Shown in pieces: positions 1 through 7,488 of a stretch of 14,138 bases of DNA. Source of the stretch: Parachlamydiaceae bacterium. Its GTDB lineage: Bacteria; Chlamydiota; Chlamydiia; Chlamydiales; Parachlamydiaceae. Each line of letters starts with the position of its first letter. Positions within the stretch are counted from its first letter, which is position 1. The stretch is from contig JAUXSJ010000351.1 in assembly GCA_030679615.1 (NCBI GenBank), forward strand, positions 1-14,138, given 5' to 3'. The notes beneath the pieces are model-generated. The model searched no databases, had not been told where the DNA came from, and was given only the letters and a program-made list of their open reading frames with translations. A program made the translations under genes and the position numbers.

Positions 1-1100
1 TCTCTAATTTCTTCATCGGATAATTTCTCTGCGTCCAATTGGCCGTATTCTTTAATCGCTTCTTTCATCGTTAAACGTTTCCAAGGAGCTTTCATGTCAA
101 TATAAACAGTATCTTCACCTTCAGAAGGAGTGTAAGGCACTTGAGTCGATCCATATAGTTCAATGGCTAATTTTTCAAATAGCGTTTCCACAAAGATCAT
201 CATGTCTTTGTAATCCCAATAAGCAGCATAAGCTTCCATCATGGTAAATTCAGGATTGTGCGTACGATCGATTCCTTCATTTCTAAAAACTCGACCGAGC
301 TCATAAATACGGTTCATTCCACCGACGATAAGTTTTTTTAAAGGGATCTCAAGAGAGATTCTCAAAAACATTTCTTGATCCAACGCATTTAAACGCGTAT
401 GGAAAGGACGCGCTTCAGCACCTCCATAAATGGATTGCAGAATAGGCGTTTCCACTTCTAGAAATTGATGATCGTCTAAATATTTGCGAATTTGTTGAAT
501 AAGGTGAGAACGTGTTCTAAATTTCTTTGCAATGTCAGGATGTGAAATAAGATCAAGCCATCTTTTACGGTAACGAAGTTCCTTATCGACTAAACCGCCA
601 TGCTTGTCAGCTAGGGGAAGAGTTGTTTTACAAAGAAGGGTTACCACTTTTACGAAAACAGTCAGCTCTCCTTTATTGGTATGGAAGAGGTTTCCTTCAA
701 TTCCAATGATGTCGCCTAAGTCAAATTTTTTCTCAATAAATTTATAAGGTGAAACTTCGCTGGATTCTTCTGGGCTATAATCAACAAGATTTGTTAAATC
801 ACGATTAAACATGATTTGAATTCGACCTGTTTCGTCTTGAATTTGTCCAAAAGCATTTTTCCCCATGGAACGAAATAAAACTAAACGACCTGCTAATTTA
901 ACTGGAAGAGTTGTGCCGGCGGCGGCATCGTCGCTATGCCCAGCTTGAGCTTCATCGAATCCTTCATGTAAACCAACGGCTGTATGAGTGGGAGTAAATT
1001 TGTGAGGATAGGGGTTAATGCCAGCTTCGCGAATTTCTTTAAGTTTACGTGTTCTATTTTGAAATTCTTCATGCTCGTGATAGTCGGGTTTTTTTGACAT
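1..1100 (-). CDS. lysS: Lysyl-tRNA synthetase, class II (partial, C-terminus beyond the left edge)
   Basis: Charges tRNA-Lys with lysine using ATP, in the cytoplasm. Translated from the ATG at 1100, 366 residues are visible before the edge. Residues about 65-155 form the OB-fold anticodon-binding domain. The catalytic domain follows, with motif 1 around FLEVETPIL (213-221), the lysine-enzyme signature GGAEARPFHT (226-235), and motif 2 GRVFRNEGIDRTHNPEF (269-285), whose Arg and Glu bind ATP. Motif 3 (GxGxGxxR) and roughly 140-160 further residues expected for the family lie off the window. The start is the first ATG after an in-frame start-free stretch; the upstream ATG at 1111 runs straight into TGA, and no strong Shine-Dalgarno is visible. 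The gene starts 20 bp after the stop of the small membrane protein, so it is probably co-transcribed with it. The family call is secure from the motifs. Confidence 0.96.
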   Translation of the reverse strand, partial: MSKKPDYHEHEEFQNRTRKLKEIREAGINPYPHKFTPTHTAVGLHEGFDEAQAGHSDDAAAGTTLPVKLAGRLVLFRSMGKNAFGQIQDETGRIQIMFNRDLTNLVDYSPEESSEVSPYKFIEKKFDLGDIIGIEGNLFHTNKGELTVFVKVVTLLCKTTLPLADKHGGLVDKELRYRKRWLDLISHPDIAKKFRTRSHLIQQIRKYLDDHQFLEVETPILQSIYGGAEARPFHTRLNALDQEMFLRISLEIPLKKLIVGGMNRIYELGRVFRNEGIDRTHNPEFTMMEAYAAYWDYKDMMIFVETLFEKLAIELYGSTQVPYTPSEGEDTVYIDMKAPWKRLTMKEAIKEYGQLDAEKLSDEEIR

Positions 1101-1120
1101 ATAATCAGTCCATTCAAGAG

Positions 1121-1303
1121 TTAAGTGGGTTCTTCTGCGTGAATGACAATGGGATTTCTAAAGCCACCGCTTCGACTGTACTCTAAACGAGCGTAGGCTT
1201 GAATAGTTGTCCAGAAAATGGCTCCCATATAAATCATTATCATTAAATAAAAAAATTTTGTTTGAGGGTGAGTTCGTTTAAAACGTTTCCAAATGTAGAG
1301 CAT
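1121..1303 (-). CDS. Small single-pass membrane protein upstream of lysS (60 aa, function unknown)
   Basis: I do not recognise a family. From the ATG at 1303 the protein is 60 residues: a basic N-terminus (KRFKRTHPQTK), one hydrophobic segment at about residues 17-35 (FFYLMIMIYMGAIFWTTIQ), then a polar tail rich in Arg and Ser. The positive-inside rule predicts a cytoplasmic N-terminus and an outside tail. A TTG five codons upstream (1318) would also open the frame, but those codons spell the ribosome binding site AAGGAG, 6 nt before the ATG, so the ATG is the better start. The good ribosome binding site, a promoter-like pair just upstream, and the 20-bp gap to lysS support a real gene. Conservation next to lysS in related genomes would settle it. 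Confidence 0.68.
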   Translation of the reverse strand: MLYIWKRFKRTHPQTKFFYLMIMIYMGAIFWTTIQAYARLEYSRSGGFRNPIVIHAEEPT

Positions 1304-1332
1304 ATTTTTCTCCTTCAATTATTCATAACTGC

Positions 1333-1361
1333 ATCCTAACAAAATAAGTAGAGGGATGCAA
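1333..1361 (-). promoter_or_regulatory. Candidate sigma-66/70 promoter for the small membrane gene and lysS
   Basis: On the minus strand TTGCAT (1361-1356) and TAGGAT (1338-1333) are separated by exactly 17 nt. Each matches the consensus hexamer at four of six positions. Transcription would start near 1326, giving a 5' leader of only about 20 nt that still holds the AAGGAG site. The two hexamers lie within the arms of a perfect 7-bp inverted repeat (TGCATCC at 1330-1336 and GGATGCA at 1354-1360). This is pattern matching only. Confidence 0.4.
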
Positions 1362-1418
1362 TTTCTTTTGAAGAGAAATGATTCTAGCCCAAACAGTCAA
1401 TTTAAATGCGATGGTGTA

Positions 1419-2855
1419 CTAGTTTATCACTCGTCCAACTAAATCATAATCGGCAATATCAGTGATTTCAACTTGGTAAAGTTTTCCAAATCCTTTCACT
1501 TTTCGTCCGTCATTAATAATGATTTGACCGTCAATATCAGGACATTGACCATAATGACGTCCAATCATCAATAATTGAGTTTCAGGATGGTAGCCCTCAA
1601 CAAAAACATCTAGTTTTTTTCCTAAGAATTTCTTCTGTTGTTTCTTCACAATGTCTTTTTGCAATTTCATTAAGTGATGATAACGTTCTTCTTTAACTTC
1701 CTCAGAAATTTGATTAGGCAAATCGTAAGCATGTGATCCAGGCTCTCGAGAAAATTTAAAAATCCCTACATTATCTAAAGGGTAGTCTTGAATAAATTGA
1801 GCAAGCTCCTCAAATTGTTCTTGAGTTTCACCAGGATAACCAACAATTAAACTAGTTCTAACTATAATTTCTGGAATTTCATGTCGCAATTTCGTTAAAA
1901 TTTGAATGATATCTTCTTTTGAAGTCAAGCGACGCATAGATTTAAGAATAGTATTATTAATATGTTGAATAGGCATATCTAAATAACTGCAAATGCGCGA
2001 ATCACTTTTCATCAAAGCAATTAATTCATCTGTAATTTCATCTGGATAAAGATATAACAAGCGTAACCAAAAAGGTTTGTCTATAGCAAGCATGCTCTTG
2101 ATTAAGTCCAATAAAGCTGCTAGATTTTTAGATCCTTGTTCTTTGCCATAATCACCTAAATCTTGGGCAATCAAAATAATTTCTTGAACACCTTGATCTA
2201 ATAAAAGATTAAATTCTTTTAAAACTTGATCTTTACTTTTGCTTTTTAAAGGACCTTTAATCGTCGGAATCACACAATAAGCACAGCGTTTACGGCAGCC
2301 TTCAGCAATTTTTAGGTATGCAAAGTGTTTAGGGGTGGAAAGTCGACGTGGGATTTCGCCTGCTTCAAGATAACTTCTGGCAGTCGTGACCCTTTCGCCT
2401 TTTTGATGAGATTGCACTGCTTCTAAAATCCCTTCTACATCTCCAGAACCTAAAAAGTAATCAATTCCTGGGAATTTGTCTTTCAATTCGTCTCGATGTG
2501 TTTGGACCATGCAGCCTGTAACGATCAATTTGGCTGTTTTTTTTCGAGAAGATAAGGTCTCTTCAACAGTATCTCGTGATTCTTGTCTTGACGCTTCAAG
2601 AAATCCGCATGTATTGATCACAATATAATCAGCGTCTTCTAAATTTTCTGTAGCCTCATATCCAGCTTTAAGGAGGATGCCTAGCATTACTTCACTGTCT
2701 ACAAGGTTTCGAGGGCAGCCTAAGCTAATAAAATGAATTTTATTGCCATCAAAATCAAAATTCATAGTGGATTTTGTCTCAAGGGATCGTAATTCGACAG
2801 TATCTTCAACTTTCGGATTATCATTTTGATTTTTTTTATTATAAATCGGTAACAT
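1419..2855 (-). CDS. rimO: Ribosomal protein S12 methylthiotransferase
   Basis: A radical-SAM enzyme that adds a methylthio group to an Asp of ribosomal protein S12, using two iron-sulfur clusters. The N-terminal UPF0004 domain holds Cys47, Cys83 and Cys115 (contexts SLGCPRN, NTCGF, VTGCM). The radical-SAM CxxxCxxC is Cys187, Cys191 and Cys194 (EGCRKRCAYCVIP). A TRAM RNA-binding domain occupies about the last 70 residues (from roughly 405). The SLGCPRNLVDSEVM run and the one-domain layout fit RimO better than MiaB, whose own signature differs. From the first ATG the protein is 478 residues; an internal ATG at 2765 (residue 31) gives 448, closer to the usual 440 or so, and the extra 30 residues are polar and not family-like. 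I cannot separate the two starts: neither has a strong ribosome binding site. The gene lies 115 bp upstream of the small membrane gene, with its own putative promoter between. Confidence 0.93.
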   Translation of the reverse strand: MLPIYNKKNQNDNPKVEDTVELRSLETKSTMNFDFDGNKIHFISLGCPRNLVDSEVMLGILLKAGYEATENLEDADYIVINTCGFLEASRQESRDTVEETLSSRKKTAKLIVTGCMVQTHRDELKDKFPGIDYFLGSGDVEGILEAVQSHQKGERVTTARSYLEAGEIPRRLSTPKHFAYLKIAEGCRKRCAYCVIPTIKGPLKSKSKDQVLKEFNLLLDQGVQEIILIAQDLGDYGKEQGSKNLAALLDLIKSMLAIDKPFWLRLLYLYPDEITDELIALMKSDSRICSYLDMPIQHINNTILKSMRRLTSKEDIIQILTKLRHEIPEIIVRTSLIVGYPGETQEQFEELAQFIQDYPLDNVGIFKFSREPGSHAYDLPNQISEEVKEERYHHLMKLQKDIVKKQQKKFLGKKLDVFVEGYHPETQLLMIGRHYGQCPDIDGQIIINDGRKVKGFGKLYQVEITDIADYDLVGRVIN

Positions 2856-2958
2856 TTAAACTCTCATTAATAAAAAATATTTTTTGTTATAGAAAAATAG
2901 TTTAAAGTAAATCTTGTTTAATTACGATTGTTTTTTTGTATACGTTTTGTAAGTTCTC

Positions 2959-2986
2959 AAAAAGTCATGATAGCATAAGACTTTTT
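2959..2986. repeat. AT-rich hairpin AAAAAGTC/GACTTTTT
   Basis: AAAAAGTC (2959-2966) and GACTTTTT (2979-2986) pair perfectly around a 12-nt loop, and the T run continues one base further. The shape resembles an intrinsic terminator, but no gene ends nearby on either strand. It could belong to the adjacent repeat cluster. Confidence 0.35.
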
Positions 2987-2997
2987 TGATAAAGTAG

Positions 2998-3036
2998 TCA
3001 GGGCGTCCCGCCCTGATGCAGGCCGGGACGGCCTGA
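2998..3036. repeat. GC-rich paired hairpins (REP-like element)
   Basis: Two perfect hairpins lie 2 nt apart. The first is TCAGGGCG/CGCCCTGA with loop TCC (2998-3016); the second is CAGGCCG/CGGCCTG with loop GGA (3019-3035). Their loops are complementary and both end in CCTGA. The block is about 74% G+C inside DNA that is otherwise strongly A+T rich. Paired GC hairpins of this kind are typical of REP/BIME-type extragenic repeats, which are moved by RAYT transposases. No RAYT gene is in the window, and copy number elsewhere is unknown. Confidence 0.55.
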
Positions 3037-3112
3037 TTACCTTAAGGTATTACATTCTATTTTCCAACTAGGAGTAGCTTAAGGAGTGTACGCAAATTTT
3101 TTTTTGTTTGAA

Positions 3113-3211
3113 ATGTCGCCTCAGATAAAATCCTGTTTAATCCTAGCTCCAACGCTTCGACTTGTCGAAGCGTTGGAGCTAGGATAAACAGGGTTTTATC
3201 TGAGGCGACAT
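3113..3211. repeat. 99-bp near-perfect fold-back inverted repeat
   Basis: The left arm (3113-3160) and right arm (3165-3211) are reverse complements over 47 positions around a 4-nt loop CTTG. The only departures are one extra T in the left arm and one position that would be a G-U pair in RNA. Outer ends read ATGTCGCC and GGCGACAT. No clear target-site duplication flanks it, no poly-U follows on either strand, and it contains no gene. It could be a fold-back or MITE-like element, or encode a very stable RNA hairpin. Confidence 0.85.
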
Positions 3212-3332
3212 GATGTACTAGGAAAGTGTAAAAAAATAATTTGAGCCGTGAAAAGACGGCATTTTAAGTACAATTAAATTGAACGCCTTAACATGCAAGA
3301 TGAATTGATAAATAAATTTTTTGAGAGAATTT

Positions 3333-4388
3333 ATGGGCTTTTCAATCAACGAGTTTCTTCAGTCCGGCGCAATCATGAGTCTTTCCCCTAAGAAATTATT
3401 AATCGGCTGGGGCGAGTTTCAAAAATTTTCTTTTAATGCACAGAATTCCAATCAACCCTCTTTTTATTTTAATGATTTTTTTTTAACGGAACCTTTTCCT
3501 TGGATTCAATTTAATCACACAATGGAAATAGAAATTGAAGAACTTGAATCTTTATTAGAGACAATCTCTTTTTCTGAGAAAAAACCATTATGGATTGAAC
3601 CCGATTCATTAAAATTTAAGCAGGGGTTTGATGATTTGTTTAAATTATTAAAAAATAAAACATTGAAAAAAGCCGTGCCTTATTTATTTGAGCATTCATC
3701 TCAAGAAATATGTCTCAAAAGTGTTTTAAAAAATTCATTAAAAGTCATAAAACAACGACCTGGGTTTTTATATGGATTTTGGATTAAATCAAAGGGGGTT
3801 TTAGGAATAACACCTGAGATTTTATTTTCCCATCATCATGAAACGCCAATGACCTTTCAAACGATGGCTTTGGCTGGTACTTGTTCTTCAAAGATAGATG
3901 TTGAAGCATTTACCAAGAATCATAAAGAAAGGAATGAGCATCAAATTGTGATAGATGGAATCTCTCATTCTGTTCGTGAGATTGGAAAAGCCATGTCCGG
4001 AGATTTACAAGTTCTTAAGCTACCCCTTTTATCTCATTTGATGACACCTATTGAAGTACAATTAAATGTTCCTTTTCAGTATGATTTAATTGTTCAAAAA
4101 ATGCATCCAACACCAGCTCTTGGGGCTTTTCCTGAAAATGAAGGTAAAATGTGGCTTGAAAAATTTGAATTACATACTCCACGCGGATATTACGGAGCTC
4201 CAATTGGATTCCAGTATCCTAAAAAAAGAATTTCTTCGTGCTTTGTTGGGATTAGAAATGTGCAATGGAATTCAACAGGTATGCGAATTGGTGCAGGTTG
4301 TGGGGTAGTTGAAGAAAGTATATATGAAAATGAATGGAATGAAATACATCTAAAAATTCGTTCGATTAAGGATCAATTTGATTTATGA
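3333..4388 (+). CDS. menF: Isochorismate synthase
   Basis: Converts chorismate to isochorismate, the first step of classical menaquinone synthesis, in the cytoplasm with Mg2+. The chorismate-binding domain fills the C-terminal two thirds of the 351-residue protein: GITPEILF (158-165), ALAGT (179-183), ERNEHQ (199-204), HPTPALGAFP (258-267), RGYYGAPIGF (284-293) and the end block with Glu334 and Glu337 (ENEWNE). Two positions separate it from anthranilate and aminodeoxychorismate synthases: Lys113 (KKAVP) fits the general base of isochorismate synthases, and Ala181 stands where the amidating enzymes carry Lys. Acidic residues 202 and 334/337 fit the metal ligands. A TTG at 3321 is four codons upstream, but its codons contain the GAGAG ribosome-binding-like stretch, so ATG 3333 is preferred. 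The stop overlaps the menD start as ATGA, which supports the menaquinone role over a siderophore role. Confidence 0.9.
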   Translation: MGFSINEFLQSGAIMSLSPKKLLIGWGEFQKFSFNAQNSNQPSFYFNDFFLTEPFPWIQFNHTMEIEIEELESLLETISFSEKKPLWIEPDSLKFKQGFDDLFKLLKNKTLKKAVPYLFEHSSQEICLKSVLKNSLKVIKQRPGFLYGFWIKSKGVLGITPEILFSHHHETPMTFQTMALAGTCSSKIDVEAFTKNHKERNEHQIVIDGISHSVREIGKAMSGDLQVLKLPLLSHLMTPIEVQLNVPFQYDLIVQKMHPTPALGAFPENEGKMWLEKFELHTPRGYYGAPIGFQYPKKRISSCFVGIRNVQWNSTGMRIGAGCGVVEESIYENEWNEIHLKIRSIKDQFDL

Positions 4389-6010
4389 ATACTCTTCAAA
4401 CTACTTTTAAAACTATAGTAGATTCTAAACTTGTACAAAATATTCTCGAAACGGTAATAAAAATAGGGGTAAGTGAATTTTGTATTTGTCCAGGTGCACG
4501 AAACGCTGCTTTAATTTATCCCTTGATCAATGATACAAGAATTCAAACTTATAATTGGCCTGAAGAAAGATCAGCTGCTTTTTTTGCACTTGGCCGAATT
4601 AAAGCAACTAAACGTCCTGTTGCGATTATTACTACTTCAGGTACTGCTGTAGGTGAACTTTTACCTGCAGTTATGGAAGCATATTATACGGGATTACCTT
4701 TAGTTGTTATTTCAGCAGATCGACCTAGAAGATTTAGAGGATCAGGTGCCCCTCAATCTGCTGAACAAGTAGGAATATTTAGTCATTATCTTCATTTGAT
4801 GCAAGATGTTCAATCTGGTGAATGCGTTAATTTGACTAAATGGTCGTTAGAGGGTCCCATTCAACTAAATGTATGTTTAGAAGAACCCATAGATTCGGAA
4901 TGTAAAAATATTCGATTAAGTTCAGATTTAAACATCGATCAAAAAACTCAATCAACAAACACATTTCAGTATGATTCAGATTACTCGCAATTTTTAAAAA
5001 AAGTAAAATTTCCTTTTATCATCGTAGGTGGTTTAGATGCTTTAGATCGAGAAGCGATCATAAATTTGTTATTACATTTACAAGCCCCTGTCTATTTAGA
5101 AGCACACTCAGGAATTCGCGAAGATAATCGAATTGCTCATCTAAAAATTCAATGCGTAGAAAAGGTTTTACTTCATTCAAATAAAAACCATTATCCCATT
5201 GATGGAATCTTTAGAATAGGAAATGTTCCTACATTGCGTTTTTGGCGAGATTTAGAAGAAGCAAATAGTGGTTTGAATATTTATTCTCTTTCATCATTAC
5301 CATTTTCAGGATTAAGTTCTGTCCAAATTAAGAAAAATTCCATCAATTCTTTTGTAGAATGGGCATTACTGCAACCAAATGAAAAGAAATATCCTTTTTT
5401 TGATTGGCATAACAAAGACAGGCAGTTACAACTGGAATTTGAAACATTATTTTTAAATGAACCATTAGCAGAGCCAAGCCTCATTCATCAATTATCGAAA
5501 AAAATACCGCTTAATGCAAAAGTGTATTTGGGAAACAGTTTACCTATTCGAGAATGGGATTTAGCTGCGACACATGCCATGAGGTATTATCAAATCACAG
5601 CGAGCAGAGGAATGAATGGCATTGATGGACAACTAGCTACATTTTTGGGTTATTGCTCCGATGAGCAAGACAATTGGGCTATTTTAGGGGATCTAACGAC
5701 ACTTTATGATATGGCGGCTCCATGGGTGGTAGAGCAATTAGGGGCAATGAGAATCAATCTTGTTGTGATTAATAATCAGGGTGGTGCCATTTTTAATCGT
5801 AAATTTGAACATCCTATTTTTCAGAATCCTCATCATTTATCTTTTAAACCTTTCGCAGAATTTTGGAATTGGACTTATGAAAAATGGGATTCTATTCCAT
5901 GTGAAATTTCAAGCTGTCAGGGAGCACGATTAATCGAATTATATCCAAATCAAAATGCGACAGATTCATTTTGGAAATCATATCAGATGATGATGGAGTC
6001 GTATGACTAA
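4385..6010 (+). CDS. menD: SEPHCHC synthase (2-oxoglutarate decarboxylase family, ThDP-dependent)
   Basis: Joins isochorismate with the succinyl-semialdehyde unit from 2-oxoglutarate to give SEPHCHC, the second step of menaquinone synthesis. The protein has 541 residues against about 556 in E. coli. The N-terminal ThDP domain carries PGARNAALIYPL (36-47) and the cofactor-activating glutamate Glu61 (WPEERSAAF), then TSGTAV (84-89) and SADRP (110-114). The C-terminal domain carries the ThDP/Mg motif GDLT with Asp436, followed by NNQGGAIF from Asn463. Asp436, Asn463 and Glu61 each sit at a constant 6-residue offset from the E. coli residues 442, 469 and 55, if I recall that numbering correctly. 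The usual PGSRS is PGARN here. ATG overlaps the menF stop (ATGA) and the stop overlaps the menH start by 8 bp, so the three are translationally coupled. Confidence 0.95.
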   Translation: MNTLQTTFKTIVDSKLVQNILETVIKIGVSEFCICPGARNAALIYPLINDTRIQTYNWPEERSAAFFALGRIKATKRPVAIITTSGTAVGELLPAVMEAYYTGLPLVVISADRPRRFRGSGAPQSAEQVGIFSHYLHLMQDVQSGECVNLTKWSLEGPIQLNVCLEEPIDSECKNIRLSSDLNIDQKTQSTNTFQYDSDYSQFLKKVKFPFIIVGGLDALDREAIINLLLHLQAPVYLEAHSGIREDNRIAHLKIQCVEKVLLHSNKNHYPIDGIFRIGNVPTLRFWRDLEEANSGLNIYSLSSLPFSGLSSVQIKKNSINSFVEWALLQPNEKKYPFFDWHNKDRQLQLEFETLFLNEPLAEPSLIHQLSKKIPLNAKVYLGNSLPIREWDLAATHAMRYYQITASRGMNGIDGQLATFLGYCSDEQDNWAILGDLTTLYDMAAPWVVEQLGAMRINLVVINNQGGAIFNRKFEHPIFQNPHHLSFKPFAEFWNWTYEKWDSIPCEISSCQGARLIELYPNQNATDSFWKSYQMMMESYD

Positions 6011-6695
6011 AATATGGACTCTACCTGGGTTTTTAGGTCTTCCATCTGACTGGGATTTTCTTAAATGTGAGCATATTCATGCAATTGATCTATCATTATT
6101 TTCATTAAAATCATTAAGGGGCTGGGCTCATCAGTTTAATCAATTTGTTTTAAAAGAAAATGAAGAACCGTCATTTTTAATGGGGTATTCATTGGGTGGT
6201 CGATTAGCTTTGCATGCGCTTATTGATTCTCCAAAACAATGGAAAGGTGCTATTATTGTTTCCGCACATCCGGGATTAAAGACATTCGATGAAAAAGAAA
6301 AACGATTGATTCGTGATCAAATGTGGGGAGAACGATTTCTTAAAAAAGATTGGCAAAGTTTAATGATTGAATGGAATGGTCAAGAGGTTTTTTCTTCAGA
6401 TGGATTTCATTTCCCTAGAATGGAAAAAGAATATCAACGTCAACAAATAGCGCAAATGCTTGTAAACTTATCTTTAGGAGCACAAGAAGATATTACAGAA
6501 GAAATTTTAAGATTGCCTATGCCTATTATGTGGATTACAGGGCAAGATGACAAACGCTTTAGTCAAATTGCCAGCGAACTCAAATTTAGTTGTGAGAAAT
6601 CAAAATGGCTAAATGTTGAAAATGCTGGTCATCGAGTTCCGTGGGTTCAGCCTGAAGTGTTTTTAAAACATATAAGAGAGTTTACAAATAACTAA
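6003..6695 (+). CDS. menH: SHCHC synthase, alpha/beta hydrolase
   Basis: Eliminates pyruvate from SEPHCHC to give SHCHC, the third step of menaquinone synthesis. The 230-residue protein has the alpha/beta-hydrolase layout: an N-terminal LPGFLG oxyanion region (7-12), nucleophile elbow GYSLGGR with Ser63 (61-67), an acid in GQDDKRF (Asp183, matching the family GxxDxKF), and the catalytic His210 in AGHRVPW. The length is slightly under E. coli MenH (252). Alone these motifs would only mean a hydrolase; the 8-bp overlap with menD and the GYSLGGR elbow make MenH the best call. A GGAG stretch precedes the ATG. Transcription then meets the Sel1 gene head-on 39 bp later; the only structure between is the palindrome TGTCGACA (6721-6728), with no evident terminator. 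Confidence 0.9.
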   Translation: MTKIWTLPGFLGLPSDWDFLKCEHIHAIDLSLFSLKSLRGWAHQFNQFVLKENEEPSFLMGYSLGGRLALHALIDSPKQWKGAIIVSAHPGLKTFDEKEKRLIRDQMWGERFLKKDWQSLMIEWNGQEVFSSDGFHFPRMEKEYQRQQIAQMLVNLSLGAQEDITEEILRLPMPIMWITGQDDKRFSQIASELKFSCEKSKWLNVENAGHRVPWVQPEVFLKHIREFTNN

Positions 6696-6734
6696 AAAAA
6701 TCAACTGAATGATTAAATGTTGTCGACATAACCT

Positions 6735-7118
6735 TTATTCCTTATTCAATATGCGTAAAGCGAATTGAGCTCTATCATTACCTTGATGGGCAGCTTTTTT
6801 AAACCACTCAACGGCAATTGCATCGTTTTTGGTGACGCCTTCGCCTTTATTATAACAAAAACCTAAATTGTATTGTGCATCAGAATGTCCTTTCTCAGCA
6901 GCTTTTTGATACCACTCAACGGCTTTTACCTTATCTTCGGTGATGCCTTCGCCATCGTCATAACAAACACCTAAATTAAATTGAGCAATAGCAAATCCAT
7001 TTTCAGCAGCTTTATTATACCACTTAAAGGCAGATGCATCTTTTTTGGGGACTCCTTTGCCATTTTTATAACAATCACCTAAACAGCATTGAGCAGTAAG
7101 ATCTCCCTTTTTCGCCAT
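6735..7118 (-). CDS. Sel1-repeat protein (127 aa), probably 5'-truncated
   Basis: Consists almost wholly of Sel1-like repeats (a TPR-like helical pair of about 36 residues). Three full repeats are visible, starting near residues 2, 38 and 74, each with the pattern AxxGxxxAQxxLGxCYxxGxGVxxDxxxAxxWxxKAA, and a fourth partial repeat to the C-terminus. There is no signal peptide or membrane segment and no other domain. Such proteins mediate protein-protein contacts and are numerous in amoeba-associated bacteria; a specific role cannot be named. The start at 7118 has no ribosome binding site (it is preceded by CAGAACTCAAAAAA). In-frame codons upstream still read like Sel1 sequence (PELKKMAKKGD) up to a TAA at 7149-7151, and beyond that an in-frame ATG lies at 7202. 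The gene may therefore be a remnant of a longer one. Confidence 0.75.
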   Translation of the reverse strand: MAKKGDLTAQCCLGDCYKNGKGVPKKDASAFKWYNKAAENGFAIAQFNLGVCYDDGEGITEDKVKAVEWYQKAAEKGHSDAQYNLGFCYNKGEGVTKNDAIAVEWFKKAAHQGNDRAQFALRILNKE

Positions 7119-7202
7119 TTTTTTGAGTTCTGGTATGTCATATTGACCTTAAGAAATTAAAGTTTTGATTTCTCGATTTATTGATGAAATTATAGAATTC
7201 AT
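7119..7202 (-). pseudogene. In-frame upstream extension of the Sel1 gene, interrupted by one stop codon
   Basis: Reading on from the Sel1 gene in the same frame, an ATG at 7202 gives MNSIISSINREIKTLIS, then TAA (7149-7151), then GQYDIPELKKMA, which joins the first repeat. The residues next to the Sel1 ORF resemble the lead-in to a first Sel1 helix (ELKKMAKKGD). One base change at the stop would yield a 155-residue protein. No Shine-Dalgarno precedes the ATG at 7202, so this part may not have been the true N-terminus. Confidence 0.4.
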
Positions 7203-7488
7203 ATTTTTGCTTTTAAGGTTGTTTAGAAAAATGTAGTAATTTTCATTTGGGTTTTTTTATAGTAACTTTAATGTGAATTTTTTATAAATAAAATTCTAAT
7301 AAAAGAGAATCATTTCAACACTATGAAATAGAAAGTATTTCTCTAAAATTTAAAAAACATGTTGATTTGAACAATTATTAGTTTGAATGTTTTTTAAAAA
7401 ATATTAACAAATTACAGAAATTATAATTGAAGATCATGAAATAAATGAAAATTTTGTAATCATTTATCTTTTTCATCATTAGAGTATT

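Larger units (their letters stand above)
2856..3332. other. Non-coding gap between the divergent rimO and menF, rich in hairpins
   Basis: About 480 bp with no credible gene. Because the flanking genes are divergent, no terminator is expected here, yet three inverted-repeat structures occur (2959-2986, 2998-3035 and 3113-3211; listed separately), plus a perfect 12-bp palindrome TACCTTAAGGTA (3038-3049), a run of nine T at 3097-3105, and a small GC stem GCCGT/ACGGC (3245-3260) in the menF leader. I see no convincing promoter for either gene. The mix of GC-rich and AT-rich blocks suggests insertion of mobile or repetitive sequence. Confidence 0.6.

Noticed and set aside
893..1117. 74-codon minus-strand ORF overlapping the start of lysS
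   Set aside because: It is another frame of the lysS coding sequence, starts with TTG, and has no recognisable domain; lysS itself reads cleanly through here.
1361..1379. Hairpin ATTTCT/AGAAAT as a rimO terminator
   Set aside because: Only six AT-rich pairs and no T run follows on the minus strand.
3113..3187. 24-codon plus-strand ORF through the fold-back repeat (MSPQIKSC...)
   Set aside because: Its sequence is fully set by the inverted repeat, and the nearest Shine-Dalgarno-like AAGGAG is far too distant.
3293..3390. Short leader peptide ORF overlapping the menF start (MQDELINKF...)
   Set aside because: No ribosome binding site, no regulatory codon run, and it extends into menF in another frame; chance is sufficient.
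4090..4308. 72-codon plus-strand ORF inside menF
   Set aside because: Lies fully within the conserved C-terminal block of menF in another frame; no ribosome binding site or known motif.
5281..5484. 67-codon minus-strand ORF inside menD
   Set aside because: Antisense shadow of the intact menD frame, with no domain signature.
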